Assembly: GCA_003439945.1 (NCBI GenBank)
Contig: QVRM01002014.1
Coordinates: 248,001 to 312,000 of the forward strand
Reading direction: 5' to 3'
Origin: Dermanyssus gallinae
Taxonomy: Eukaryota > Arthropoda > Arachnida > Mesostigmata > Dermanyssidae
Length of the DNA stretch: 64,000 nt
Positions 35,641-46,289 of the stretch are shown piece after piece. The position numbers were made by a program, and so were the translations under genes. The stretch's first letter is position 1. Every line of letters begins with the position of its first letter. The notes under the pieces are model-generated. The model did not search any database. It saw nothing but the letters and a program-made list of their open reading frames with translations, and was not told the DNA's origin.

Positions 35641-36420
35641 AGACCGATGAGGATATTGGCAGGCGTTACGAAATGAAGAGCTATGGGATAATAATTAATT
35701 CATGAGCTGTATGCGCTACCCTACAAGGGGTCGGAAATACTGTGATGTTAAGTGTATTTCTTTGCTACAATTCTGTATCATACTAAAGAGTTTGATCACC
35801 TGTGTACACACTTGTATATAGACCATGTGACCATGTGTAGAGAAATAGCTTTTTTAATAAAATGTCATTTTTTTCTAAAACTTAAGCATTTGAACTGTAG
35901 TTAGCAAAATAACCACCTTCTGAATCTGAAATCTGAATCTGGTCTCCCGGGACACAGGAGAATGTGTCTGCAATTTGTTAGCCCTATTGGAGACAGGGCC
36001 AGACCACTTACAGTTAGCGCTATCTATTAAACCGCACCAGATACCACCTGCAATATCAACGACTACAACGTGATCATCGGCAGCAGCGGAGACGCTCAAG
36101 ACACCGTCGCTCCAGCATTGCTCCGCAACTATACCAACAAAAAAAGCATACAATGAATTTACGAAACAAATGTAATTTACACACTAGAACAAACAGCCGC
36201 AACTGCCCAGTCTATAGAAGACAATGAGTCTGGAAAGGAGACCCGGATTAACCCACTGTTTGATATATAGACTTACACCCAGAAGTTGGTAATGTATTGA
36301 AAATAAAAGCATATCCTTCTTTCTAACTACTTTATATAAACCAATTATTCAGGGAAAATCGCACATGCATGGATGTGAACGCTGGATGACAACAATATTT
36401 AATTGACCATAATGTAGATA
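35641..36420. other. LINE 3' end and unassigned sequence
   Basis: tctgaatctgaaatctgaat near 35,924-35,941 resembles the tail of the CR1 copy ending at 12,358 and may be the 3' end of a LINE. Nothing else recognised. Confidence 0.4.
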
Positions 36421-37606
36421 TAAATAAGCCAGAACAACACTTAAATCTTATTTTTCAACATAAGAAGTCTATCAACGAATCCAGATTTTCTTCTGGGAAT
36501 GTTGTCAGCGCCAACAGCACACGCTGCACATGTTCTCACGGAGACCTATATAAATGAGTATACAAGCTTCTCCTCCCCTGAGAGCAAAATCCTCCTGGAG
36601 CAGCAGGATTTATAAACGACAAAGACGATACCACACAAGTGGCAGTCCAAATCAAAATAGAAACATATGCTTAGTGGAAATAACAATAACAGATACGATA
36701 TTACGATGCATAGTGATCTATAGGTCACTTTACGAAAACTTCTGATCACCGGAGCTGTTCATCCATGAACTGCAAATCGTATGCCAATCAGGCGATTCGT
36801 ATAATAGGATAAGCCTTACAGGCGCGGACATCAACGTCAGAAAATTGTTAGACATGAGCTACGCCTGCATGGATACCCTGTCGGAAGAAAGAGTTACCCT
36901 GCAGAAAACAGACCATACAAAAGTTACGGCAAACAGCGCTATTACAATCGAGCACATCTGACATCAGATCAGCCGACGTCGCTAATCACAAAGCTGCTAT
37001 GCTAATATACACGACGATATACAAAAACTACACTAGACATGACATCAACCACAAGTAGACAGCGTGACAACAAGACAACATTCAAGGCCATAAACGAAAA
37101 GGCACCCGCAAACGAGGCGCAGAATATAAAATAGACCTATTTATTAGAACATGAAGAATACCCAGAAGCAATCTGTAAAGTGATCATAGCCTCACTACAA
37201 ACATGCCAGCAGAAAACCTTAATCTATGCAGAAGCAGGTCATACAAGCAGAAAAAAGTACCACACTCAAGTCATGTATACCATAGAACAGACTAGAAAAA
37301 GAAGAGAAAGAGGGCATATTTTCGAAAGCACCCCAAAGGCAAACCCAACTCTCAGACAGGAGAACACAGCCGTCTCAGTAACCATATCAAGACACAATTA
37401 AAGCATTCAAAAAATGCCTACTTCGAGGCCGGAGACAAAAAAAGAGACTGTGGCGAGTCTTTTACGAGTAATGAAGAAGACACAGCCGCGCCGACGAACT
37501 TAACTCAAACACACTCTCGGTATCTGAAACGCTTATTTGCACCAGTAACAGGGAAAGAAACGCACCAGAAGACGATCACATAACAAGCAGCATAATTCAA
37601 CAACAC

Positions 37607-37609
<3 letters not shown>

Positions 37610-37648
<39 letters not shown>
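37610..37648. repeat. (TA)n microsatellite
   Basis: About 19 TA units inside the LINE fragment. Confidence 0.95.
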
Positions 37649-37651
<3 letters not shown>

Positions 37652-38245
37652 CCTGAAACTAACAAACGCGATATGTTTACACGGACAATGGCCTTAAGAC
37701 GATTAGCATTATTACTCGAACACAAATAAAGCAGCAAACAAGAAATTGAAAACCTCAGACCTATATCTTTATTTTTTCAATATGAGTTAGTTTATTGAAT
37801 CACTAAACTCTAACGCCGTTAAAACAAAACCTGCAGGATAACAACCTCCTATACGATAACCAGTTTGGCCTTAGAGGTGGCAGGAATACAGCATCAGCAG
37901 TAACGGCATTATAGAAAACGATTTTCGGAGTTTGGCAAAGAAAACCGACCTGCGGCAGTATTTCGCAATCTCTCACGTGCATTTGAGACTTGACTACACA
38001 ATCGCCTCCTAACGAAGATTTGAAGCATGGGAATTGCGTCAAGAGCAATAAGCGTGATTACCATGTACCTGCACTGTAGGAAACTGAAATATTCATAGTG
38101 AATCGTCAAAGCTTGATCGAAAAACCTCTCGATGTCTTCCAGGGGAGCATTACATATATTGCACTACGTTTTTCATTTATACGACGAAATGACCAAAATA
38201 CATATTCGCAGACTACATTGTACGTGTGTATAAACAAAACATTTA

Positions 38246-38426
38246 AATATACTTTTCGGGCTGACCCTCACCCAAGATTTGGGACTTGCTTTTCGCATTG
38301 CTTCATAGACGGACCTCCATCACTACAAATGTGCGACGTTGGGACTCGAACCCGCGCACCTCTGTTTCCGCTTCTCCGGTCGCGTGGCGCAGACGAATGC
38401 ACCCACTACGCCACCGGGCAAATCGA
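38246..38426 (-). mobile_element. tRNA-derived SINE, family 1, antisense
   Basis: Read on the minus strand it has box A TGGCGTAGTGG and box B GGTTCGAGTCC, then the body ggaggtccgtctatgaagca and the end gggtcagcccgaaa, as in the copy at 16.1 kb. It is flanked by a perfect 12-bp target-site duplication acaaaacattta at 38234-38245 and 38427-38438. Box A here fits the polymerase III consensus better than in the first copy. The host sequence reads through as an open frame when the SINE is removed. Confidence 0.9.
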
Positions 38427-38529
38427 CAAAACATTTACCATTCAGCAAATCACGAGCAGACGACAAGCGGACTTCATCAACCGAAAAAGAGACGACTTGA
38501 CCAGCAGATTTGGATGCGAAAGTTAATTC

Positions 38530-39010
38530 ACTTTTTTGCGGTACTAAAGTAATAGCCACACGTTTTGTGTCGTAGCTAGCTATAGCGTATGCCTGCATAT
38601 CAGCAATACTACCGCAGTACCACAACCTCCTAATTCTAGTGGTCCCTGGTGCGATGTATGGTGACGTGAGTTCAGTCAGATGCGTCTCTTTTTTGGGGGG
38701 TGGCTAATTGAGCTGTGCTGTTTAGCAGTGTTCTTGCTTTGGTTTGGGGGCGTTGCTGGTTTATGCGAGAAAAAAAGATTATTTTTTATAGACTGGGGTC
38801 CACGTACCACCGGAAACTACCTTTTTTTAAAAGCAGAAAATTATAACTAAATTCACTGGACATCTGTTGTTTATATCGAGCAAGACTGAATTGAAGCTTG
38901 CGGCTATACCGTTGGTAACTTAGCAGACAACTCAAGAGAGGACCGCTAGCGATCGACCATTCAATAGATAGACTTGGTCTGTTCTATTATGAAACTCTGT
39001 TGATTAATGT
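38530..39010. other. no gene recognised
   Basis: Sequence leading into the tandem array. No element identified. Confidence 0.4.
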
Positions 39011-39021
39011 GAAGCGGCACC

Positions 39022-39104
39022 ATGGAAGATAGCACGGCGGCGAATGAGCCCAAAAGGGACAGGGAATCCACAAGTATCACGCCACTGCGGGAATCTCAGC
39101 TACG
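39022..39104 (+). pseudogene. array unit 1: short exon-like frame
   Basis: Starts with ATG (MEDSTAANEPKRDR), continues ESTSITPLRESQLR, and ends at the donor CG|GTATGT (39104/39105) in phase 2. It is 83 nt, 66 nt shorter than the 149-nt form in unit 2; the difference is 22 codons, so frame is kept. Confidence 0.6.
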
Positions 39105-39596
39105 GTATGTTGCGTGTGATTTACTTCGATGCAGTAGCCTTGTGTGGCTGCGCTACACTGTGTGCTGCAAATAGACGTGGGGTCGATTTGCCATTATATT
39201 CCAAACTTTGATATGATCAAGATTTGCAAATGCATGCTGGCATTTGTACACCTGAAAAGGCGCCGAGCATGTGCCGAATTTTGTTACTGAATAACGCTCC
39301 ACACTTAGGAATCCAAATGATTTAATTCTTGCTTAGTAACCAAGAGTGCTCGTCCCAAAATGTGCTCATATGCTCTGCCATTCATTTCTGCACTAAACTG
39401 TTAGTACGATCTGTGCGGCGTCCTGCTGAAACACGTATAGTACACAAACCATTTATGGTACAGTATCTTTCTATTTTTTTTCCACTTTTAATTTATTCTT
39501 GGTTTCACTATAGTTTATACAACATGCAAATAAAATTTCGCTGTCACTGGTTGGTCATTTAGAAAAAATGTGCTGCCGTTACCTCTTCTTCACTAG

Positions 39597-40220
39597 ACAT
39601 CAACAGTCATATCTCTGGGCGATGTTTGCGTTTATGGTGAATATGTGTTTGTCAGAAAAGAATCGAACACGCCTACTGCCTTGTGCTTGAAGGGACCCAA
39701 GGATATCCAACATCGAGGAAGTCTGGTCATCTCGGCGACCCAAGAAGGAAACTGTCTGAGTTTTATTGTATAAGACGGACACCTGAGGCATTTGTAAACA
39801 TTACACGAATGGTGTGCGATAACTCGTCAAGTTTTGATCTCAAAATCCTCAACGAGGTACGAATATCGTTTACAAATCACACTTCTGGCTCCTCTAGTTC
39901 TGGACTCCTGACACAGCGCACTCAGGAATCTTCCGTCCTGCTCTGTACGAACTTGCTTCTGCTTTTTCTGCAGCAGCAGCAGCACATTCAGCCGCAATCG
40001 TGTAAGCTGTCGTTTTCAGTTTCAGTTCGAAGAAGATATCCACAGCAATAACCTACAGAAAACGTTCACTTTTCATATTCTTTGACCTTTTGAGTCTACG
40101 ACACCATTCCACATGACCTACCGCCTACTTTATATAATAACGACGACAGGTGTCACATCAGACTGTGAGGACGAGCAGATGTGGTTACAGGAAGCACAAA
40201 TGATAGAGAAGGTAATGCAG
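39597..40220 (+). pseudogene. array unit 1: downstream conserved blocks and RT start
   Basis: After ctcttcttcactag (ending 39,596) the frame TSTVISLGDVCVYGEYVFVR is open for nearly 60 codons, corresponding to TSTVINPGDFYLYDEFVFVR in unit 3. FDLKILNEVR (about 39,836) corresponds to LKLKTLHEVR in unit 3. A Gln-coding cag run follows. At about 40,095-40,150 the RT block YDTIPHDLPP is readable (unit 3: YDSIPHDRLL). Product unknown for the non-RT part. Confidence 0.5.
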
Positions 40221-40232
40221 AAGAATACAGAT

Positions 40233-40283
40233 AAACTTCTGATCACCGGAGCTGTTCATCCATGAACTGCTCCGGTGATCATG
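40233..40283. repeat. hairpin with 19-bp arms
   Basis: gatcaccggagctgttcat is followed, after two bases, by its reverse complement with one mismatch. The left arm and flanks (35 bp in all) are identical to 36,738-36,772 in the family-E endonuclease fragment. Confidence 0.85.
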
Positions 40284-41020
40284 AAACATCGGTGAAACAT
40301 TTTCCAGTGTTTCTTTTTTTGCCAGCAGTGCGGTAGCTACTTCCGCAGATACAGCCCGAACTTCAGTAGTGACCTCTTTCGAACACTACCGCAACACTCT
40401 TGCCAACGTGGATGAAAACCGTTGAAGTTTTTTCCCCTCTGCCTTCGCCGCTTCATTCTCCATCTCCGTCGTTTATGCAATTTTCATCATCATCTGTTGT
40501 CTGCTTGCCGGCCCTACATGGCATTTGCTTCGGGGGTTCACGTGTGCGATCTTCTCCGATCGCAATTGGAAGGAGTGAGCCAGCAAGAGGTGCGTGGTCA
40601 TAACGTGGTAGTTGCGTCGGAAACCGGCGGGAAACAGAGTGGCTGCAACACATTACTAGATGCCACTAGGGGTAGTATGGCAACAACAACAACAGCAACA
40701 ACAACGACAACAACAACAACGACATCAACAATAACAACAACAAAAGCAACAACAACAACAACAATGCCACGCTGGCGGTCCAGGCAGCTGCCTAAGGCTT
40801 GCAGGGTTGCGCGGGGGGTGCGGAGGGCGAAAGATATTGGCGATTCGAAGCACAGCGCGCGCGTGGCTGCGGTGCAACACGTGCCCTATAATTTGATCTC
40901 CGTGGTTGTCTTCGCTTGCACCGTCACAGCCAAAGCACATGCGTATGCTATAAGCTGCACTTCTGCAGGAAGTCTACGTAATCAAAGCATATCGTCGTAC
41001 GCTATATTAATTCTGTCTTC
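40284..41020. other. extra sequence in array unit 1, with (CAA)n
   Basis: This stretch has no counterpart in the other units. It contains an imperfect CAA repeat (about 40,681-40,764) that creates Thr and Cys runs in the open frames. No element ends or TSD recognised. Confidence 0.5.
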
Positions 41021-41024
41021 TATC

Positions 41025-41340
41025 CATAGGACATCGAAAGTTTTACTGAGTTTTACTTCTGTGACCCACCCGGAAGTGTCGTTGGTCTCGATATTTATAC
41101 TATGTTCTGTAATGATATATTTTAACTAAACGATGAATCAACAAAGTTCATGTACACAGATAACATTGCGCTAGTGTACACAGAAAACTCTCACTCATTC
41201 CGCCATCAAGTAAACCGTGAACCCAGACATATAGAGAAATGAATGAGAGTGAGCGGACTCAGCAACTATCGCATAAAAACACAATGAATTCAGATCAAGC
41301 TACGCAATCGCCACGACACAACAATGTTAACCTATATATC
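41025..41340 (+). pseudogene. array unit 1 end: RT palm fragment
   Basis: PGSVVGLDIYTMF (about 41,080) corresponds to PQGSVVGPFLYDLF at 49.79 kb. KFMYTDNIALVYTENSHSF (about 41,145) is the catalytic box as YTDN instead of YTDD. GLSNYRIKTQ (about 41,255) corresponds to NGLSNNHTKTQLIQF at 49.87 kb, the block after the catalytic box. It is a short dead piece of a LINE RT that belongs to the repeat unit itself. Confidence 0.7.
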
Positions 41341-41523
41341 CAACTGCATAGCCACACAGCACACTGTAACTGCATAGCCACACAGCACACCTGCCCACAC
41401 ATACAGAGAAACAAAAATCATTCGAGTCTGATGATTAGTAGCAACAGGTCATGGAGCTCATATGTGCAATTTATAGCCCAAACACTGAAAAATGGCTGTT
41501 TATTAATGCGGTGAAGCGGCACC

Positions 41524-41672
41524 ATGGGAGACAGCGCGGCGCCGAACGAGCCTAAAAGGCAGAGCCTGCAGAGAGGCGGAAAGACGGAGAACAGATCCCA
41601 CATTTCAGGCGAGGGGGTACATTTATCCACCGAATCCACGAGCATCACGCCACTGCGCGAATCTGAGCTACG
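41524..41672 (+). pseudogene. array unit 2: short exon-like frame, best copy
   Basis: ATG at 41524 in a good context (gcaccATGgg). The 149-nt frame reads MGDSAAPNEPKRQSLQRGG, then HISGEGVHLSTESTSITPL, then RESELR and ends at CG|GTATGT (41672/41673) in phase 2. No stop. The sequence is polar, Ser/Thr-rich and has no recognised domain. If translated, it would be a disordered N-terminus. Confidence 0.6.
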
Positions 41673-42017
41673 GTATGTTGCGCCACCTAATTTACTTCGT
41701 TATAGTAGCCTCGTACAGCTCTGCCGCAATGTTAGCTGCATATTCCAAACTTTACAACCGACACGAGCTAACTTGATCACAATTCACAGTATTTGAGCAT
41801 TTAAAACTGACTGAAAGCTTCCATTGTCATCACCGCAGTGCAGCGTTAGCTAGGTCTCTTATTTTGATGTCGGCGATGCCGAGAAACGATATATTTGGCA
41901 TATTCACAGATTGAGTCGGCAACCTAGAAGACTATGGCACTAGCTGGCATATTTTATATCTGATATATATATACTGATACAATTACAATCAATGTAGGTC
42001 ATATTTCGTCCGTATTT

Positions 42018-42031
42018 CTATATATATATAT
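42018..42031. repeat. (TA)n tract of array unit 2
   Basis: Short TA run in the position that is 130 bp of TA in unit 3. Confidence 0.85.
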
Positions 42032-43053
42032 ATTTTTTTTTGCATTGATATAGCATTTGAACATCATGATAGGCACCGAGCATGTGTTCTTATGTAAGTT
42101 TTGTGACTCAAATACGCTCCACACATAGTATTACACACAGTAATTCTGTACTGCTAAACAGTACTAAGCGTGTGTTATGGGCTGTGCGGCATCCTGCTCA
42201 AACACGTAATGCAAACCATTCATGATACATGATTTATCCACGGTTTTACGCAGTTACTAGAACTTGTAATTAAACCTTCTGAGCCATTGGTTGGCGTTTT
42301 AAAAAATATACGGTGCCGTCACCTCTTCTTCACTAGACACCACACTCAAGACGTGCTTATAAGCTAGAAATTTGCTCTGTCTCAAGGTAGAGGCATCAAC
42401 AATAATGTATCCGGGTGATTTTTACACGTCTACGATGCATTTGTTTTCGTCAGAGAAGAATTAAACACGGCCTGCTGCCTTGTGTTCGAGGGAACCCAAG
42501 AGCATCCGACATCAAGGAAGTATGGACAGTTTATCGACCCAAGAAAGAATCTCTCTGAGTTTTATAGTATAAATCTAATATCTCTCGTCTGCTTGACGTG
42601 TTCGAAGCAGGATGCACGCCAGTAAAGCTCCGTGAAATCACTCTTGTTGAATGTGTTAGTTGCTGTGTTTGGCAACGGCCTCTGTATGGTGAACTCGGTG
42701 GTGACTTCGAGCACCTCCACAGAGGCTCAGGAGGCCGAAAAATTCGGCCCGGATCCCGGTTTAAGTGTTAATCCGGCAAACCGCACTCGAAGCTTTTGAC
42801 CGGCTTGACTAGCCCTCCGTCAAATTACGTTAGCAGCGTAAGAGGACGGAAGCGGTCCCGTGCACTACTCGGAGACGTAAACACAGCAGAGCCTGCTGCA
42901 GCTAAACGATCTACCAGCAGTTAAAACGAACAAGAAGCAGCGATGCTTGGCAGTCAGCTGTCAACAACCTCAGCAGCAGTAGATCCGCTGACATCAACAC
43001 AGCTAATCCACGGACAGATGACAGCAGCGCAGTAAGTACCCAACCAACCAGTA

Positions 43054-43743
43054 ATGGCGGCCTGTACAAGGTGCGCGCAGCCACTTGGCGGCCTTCTCCT
43101 GGTGTGCGGTGTGTGTTGTCGACAATTTCACGCAATATGCAGGGCTAACGACGAACGAGACCCGACTGAGGAGCCTAGTACCTTGTGGCGCTGCCGCATT
43201 TGCCAGGCCACGGAAGGACTCTCGTTCGATATGCCTCAGTTCATGTCGCAGGTTGATAAAATGTCAGATCTGACAGCACCGATCGTGAGAGGAGTGCTGT
43301 ATTTGCTTAATAGAATGAAGAAGCTGGAGGCGGACATGGAAAACCTACAAGAAGGTTCATCTTTAAGAATGGAGGATGATAGTCAAGATGACACGCGAAA
43401 ACATGACAGTATGGTGAAGCGTAAAAAGTCTGTGCTAGTGGTTGGAGACAGTGCAATTCGTCAACTGAAAGGCAAGATCTTGGCACAATTGCCGAAGAAG
43501 GCTTCGATAAGGATGGAGACCTGCCCAACGCCAGACATCGCCACCATCGTCGCACAGGTAGATACTTTTCTTGAGCAATCCGATGATCCTGTCAGTGTTA
43601 TTTTGCATGGCGGCTACCACAAGTGCATGGAGCTCGAAGGTGACAAGTTTTTGACGCAGATCGAGCAACTCGCTAGGCGACTCAGTACTGAACGACCAAA
43701 CTCAACCCTTGCCTGCGTAACTGTCCCGCAGTTTACACAATAG
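43054..43743 (+). pseudogene. CR1 family A ORF1: PHD finger plus SGNH (GDSL) esterase
   Basis: The protein starts at ATG 43054. Residues 4-50 form a complete C4HC3 PHD finger: C4, C7, C18, C21, H26, C29, C47, C50, with W45 two residues before the last Cys pair. A Leu-containing heptad region follows (about 82-100). Residues 126-190 carry the esterase: VLVVGDSAIRQL with the nucleophile Ser in GDS (131-133), then VILHGGYHKCMEL (182-193), the place of the GxN block; the 12.8-kb copy has HCGFN here. A TAG at 43741 and a further stop near 43,790 break the frame. Downstream, LNMTHPQRGLAHRNV (about 43,802) is probably the block with the catalytic His. PHD plus esterase ORF1 is known from CR1-group LINEs; its substrate is not established. 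Confidence 0.85.
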
Positions 43744-43959
43744 CGCAAAGACGTTAATAAGAAACCTATTGCTAGCAAAGAGCGATAGGGTATCTCAGTT
43801 CTTAATATGACGCACCCACAACGAGGTCTGGCTCACCGGAATGTGTACTCTTACAAAGAAGCCGAGGAAGCTGCGGTGATCGTATCCAAAGTGATAGCCA
43901 GACGGGCAGCGATTTTTTTAGAAGTAAAAGTTCAACCGCTACACAAGAGTCTTCGTTGC

Positions 43960-44493
43960 CAGTAGAAATAAAGAACGCCGCTCAGCCCGAGAGAGAAGAT
44001 GTACACCTGAAACGACTCAACCGGGGCTCCAACACGACTTATCGTCGTCAGCAGCCAGCACATGGCAACAGAGCCGGACACCGAGCCAACCCGGAACTCA
44101 TTCCCTGCACAGACAAAATCATCGTACGGACAGGCGCTGGAAACGGTAGAACCAGACAGACAACCGGGTCCAACAACGTCAGCAGAAGGGAGGCTACAAG
44201 AGTCCCATTCCTTGCAAGCCAAACCTCAACGATGTCATTGCCCGCGTTCTCCGGCAGGCGTACGAACAGACGGAGCCTTACTAAGGCTGGTGAAATGGAC
44301 TTCAGAGGGAAATGAATCCACTTTACGGTTGCTGCCCCTAGCGAGCCTCGCCGGGATTGACGTTCTCATTCTTGTGGAGACATGTGCCACCGGCGATATT
44401 CTCATACCAAATTTTTATATCAGCAGCTGCCCAGCCATGAGACTAAGTGACGTTCGCCGTCCGAGTGGAGGGGTCTCAATTTTATATGATTGA
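43960..44493 (+). pseudogene. CR1 family A: ORF1 end running into the endonuclease N-terminus
   Basis: One frame, open from about 44,017 to 44,493, begins with the Pro/Gln/Thr-rich C-terminal part of ORF1 and continues without a stop into the endonuclease: LVKWTSEGNESTLRLLPLA corresponds to the WNCEG start, LAGIDVLILVETCATGDILI holds the catalytic Glu of the (L)VET box, and RRPSGGVSIL is the GGV block. At GGVSIL the antisense LINE interrupts it. Confidence 0.75.
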
Positions 44494-45292
44494 TTGATTT
44501 ATTGTTCGCTTAGCATGTATACCTAAATACACATGTCACCCTTTTATATCAGGGGCGCTTAGAGCGGCAGCATATATATTACCTACGCATCCATATAATC
44601 CATGTCTACTCCAATACCTACTGAGTATTCACTTTCCATTGTCACAACCTCTTCTTTGTAATATCGACCAGGTCATTTCTAACATTTGGTCCTAGAGCCT
44701 CCGACAGATCTATATCTCTCTGCTCTATCTCTGCTCCCCCCCCCTAAGGCTATACATTCTTTATTAATACGTTCGATTGACTCCTTATCTAGCCCACATG
44801 CTCGGCATTCTGTACTTTGCTTCTCCTTATATTTAACTCTATGAATCCTTGTATCCAACATCCCTGCCCTGGCATCTGCCAATAGCCCACTCGCTTTTCA
44901 TTCTGCCCTGCTTCCTCTTTTGGATCTTACGTCAACCTTTATCTCCTCCTCTGTATGCCACTGATGGCCAACCGTCTGATGACCTCCAATGCCCCCTTGA
45001 TCTCCACTGCTTCTATGTGTTCCCCCTCCCTCGGGAAGTAGCTCCCGTTGTCGTGATTCCCCCTGTACCTGCTGTCCCACTCTTCCCTGTATCCATATTG
45101 TCCCCTCCTCTCTCTTTTGTCCCTGTATCTGTTGTCCCATCCTGTGTGTCTGTGTCTGTACCCTACCGTTCCCCTCCCATTTAAATGCCCATACCGCGTG
45201 CCTGAAAAATGTGCGATGCCCCGATTTTGTTGATTCCACGTCTGCGTCCCCCTACCGTATTCCGTTCCCGTATGTCCTGCTTACGCATTGAT
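44490..45292 (-). mobile_element. 5'-truncated antisense LINE inside the CR1 endonuclease
   Basis: The element's 3' end is at 44,490, with tgattgattgatttattg on the plus strand (a TCAA/AATC tail on its own strand). Its coding strand is minus: STECRACGLDKESIERINKE (within 44679-44882) is a zinc-like tail of an arthropod non-LTR RT protein, followed by ALGGGSRDRAERYRSVGG. The frame 44898-45239 (Gln/Gly/Arg-rich) lies upstream and is not readable as RT. The CR1 frame resumes at about 45,293 (YNERVGNMTSLLAADNCVVL), so the insertion is about 0.8 kb. The flanks attttatatgat and attattatataat are an imperfect duplication. Confidence 0.7.
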
Positions 45293-45708
45293 TACTTTAA
45301 TTATTATATAATGAGCGTGTCGGAAATATGACTTCACTCCTGGCAGCCGATAATTGCGTCGTGTTAAAGAGTGACATGATGAATATTATAGCGATGTATG
45401 TACGTCCAAGCGGATCAGAGAACACCTCCGAGTTGATAGAGAAGCTAACCCGTTGTCTGGATCTGGTCGACCTTAACAAACCCACTATCGTCGCCGGCGA
45501 CTTCAACGCTCGACTGGATAGACCTAACGACGAAAGGACAGCGGCTCTGGTGAACTCGCTCAATGACTACGGGTTATGGATTGCTAATGAGTCGGGTCGA
45601 GCTACCTTTAGTGGAGCAATGGGATGCTCGACGATCGACGTCGTCTCAACGAACCTCCCATCGGCCCGGGTGCATAATTTGCACGATAGGCATCAGCTGA
45701 AAGATTAA
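45293..45708 (+). pseudogene. CR1 family A: endonuclease C-terminal part
   Basis: APE-type endonuclease that would nick the target DNA. Readable motifs: MNIIAMYVRPSGSENTSELI, then TIVAGDFNARLDRPNDERTA with the GDxN box (about 45,496-45,520), LNDYGLWIANESGRATFSG, STIDVVSTNL with the SxxD box, and DRHQL in place of the SDH box, so the catalytic Asp-His pair is shifted or lost. The frame stops at 45,706. Confidence 0.85.
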
Positions 45709-45789
45709 GGCGATGTTTCATGGCACGTACCTATCGGTGTAGACATCTATCTCTCTGACGATATTGCAGGAGCCCCACGTCGCCGGTCA

Positions 45790-46191
45790 TTGGAAAGGAA
45801 GACTGATCTCTACAAATTCTGTAGGCAATTACCTACAATATTGCCGTGTCCTGACCAACCCGACATCGACTGCTACAGTGAGGGCCTTACAGCTGTCGTA
45901 ACGTCAAGCGTGATACCCGTCGTCAAGAAAAAGGGCAGAGACTGGTGGACAACCGATTGCACAACAGCCAAACGCGTTTTGTTGGATACCCAGAATGCCA
46001 ACGCAGATTTGACAGAACGTGTGCGGCTAAAAAGCGTGTATAGGCGAGTTCTGCGGAATGCAAAACATAACTTTAGAAAAAAGAGCAGAAGAGGTGTTAT
46101 TACGACGCACAGAGAGGGCCCCCTACCTCTGGCTCCGAGGAAACGCACCTCTCAGAACGACTTGTACGATTTAACCGGATATTCTTATTAG
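45790..46191 (+). pseudogene. CR1 family A: linker between endonuclease and RT
   Basis: A 133-codon frame. KKKGRDWWTTDCTTAKRVLL (about 45,930) corresponds to the PWWNEEC block that precedes RT in many LINEs. RVRLKSVYRRVLRNAKHNFR follows. The frame ends at the place where the RT fingers begin. Confidence 0.75.
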
Positions 46192-46289
46192 GCACTTTAG
46201 CGAAATTCTTTGTGGCAGCGACTCTATTTCCCGAACGCTTCCAAAATACTTCACAGCATGGTCACAAGAGGACTCCCGGTGGCAGCAAG

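Larger units (their letters stand above)
36480..38530 (+). pseudogene. LINE endonuclease and RT fragments (family E), split by TA repeat and SINE
   Basis: Endonuclease: VLTETYINEYTSFSSPES (about 36,535), CIVIYRSLYENF (about 36,705), then LTGADINVRKLLDMSYA (about 36,815), the GDxN box changed to ADIN, and NSAITIEHI (about 36,940), the SxxIDH-like block. RT: ENLRPISLFF (about 37,745) corresponding to NYRPISLL, DNQFGLRGGRNTASAV-like (about 37,855), and NLSRAFETRLHNRLLTKI (about 37,965), the DLSKAFDTVDH block with both Asp positions altered. Downstream of the SINE, TIQQITSRRQADFINRKRD (38,440) continues an open frame that may be its C-terminal part. A (TA)n tract interrupts it at 37,610-37,648. 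Confidence 0.65.

Noticed and set aside
40422..41129. 235-codon plus-strand frame with Thr-rich centre
   Set aside because: The Thr run comes from the CAA repeat. The ends join unrelated sequence and run into the RT fragment of the array in another frame. No domain recognised.
44849..45184. Pro/Val-rich plus-strand frame
   Set aside because: It is the antisense of the Gln/Gly-rich part of the inserted LINE; no support as a gene.
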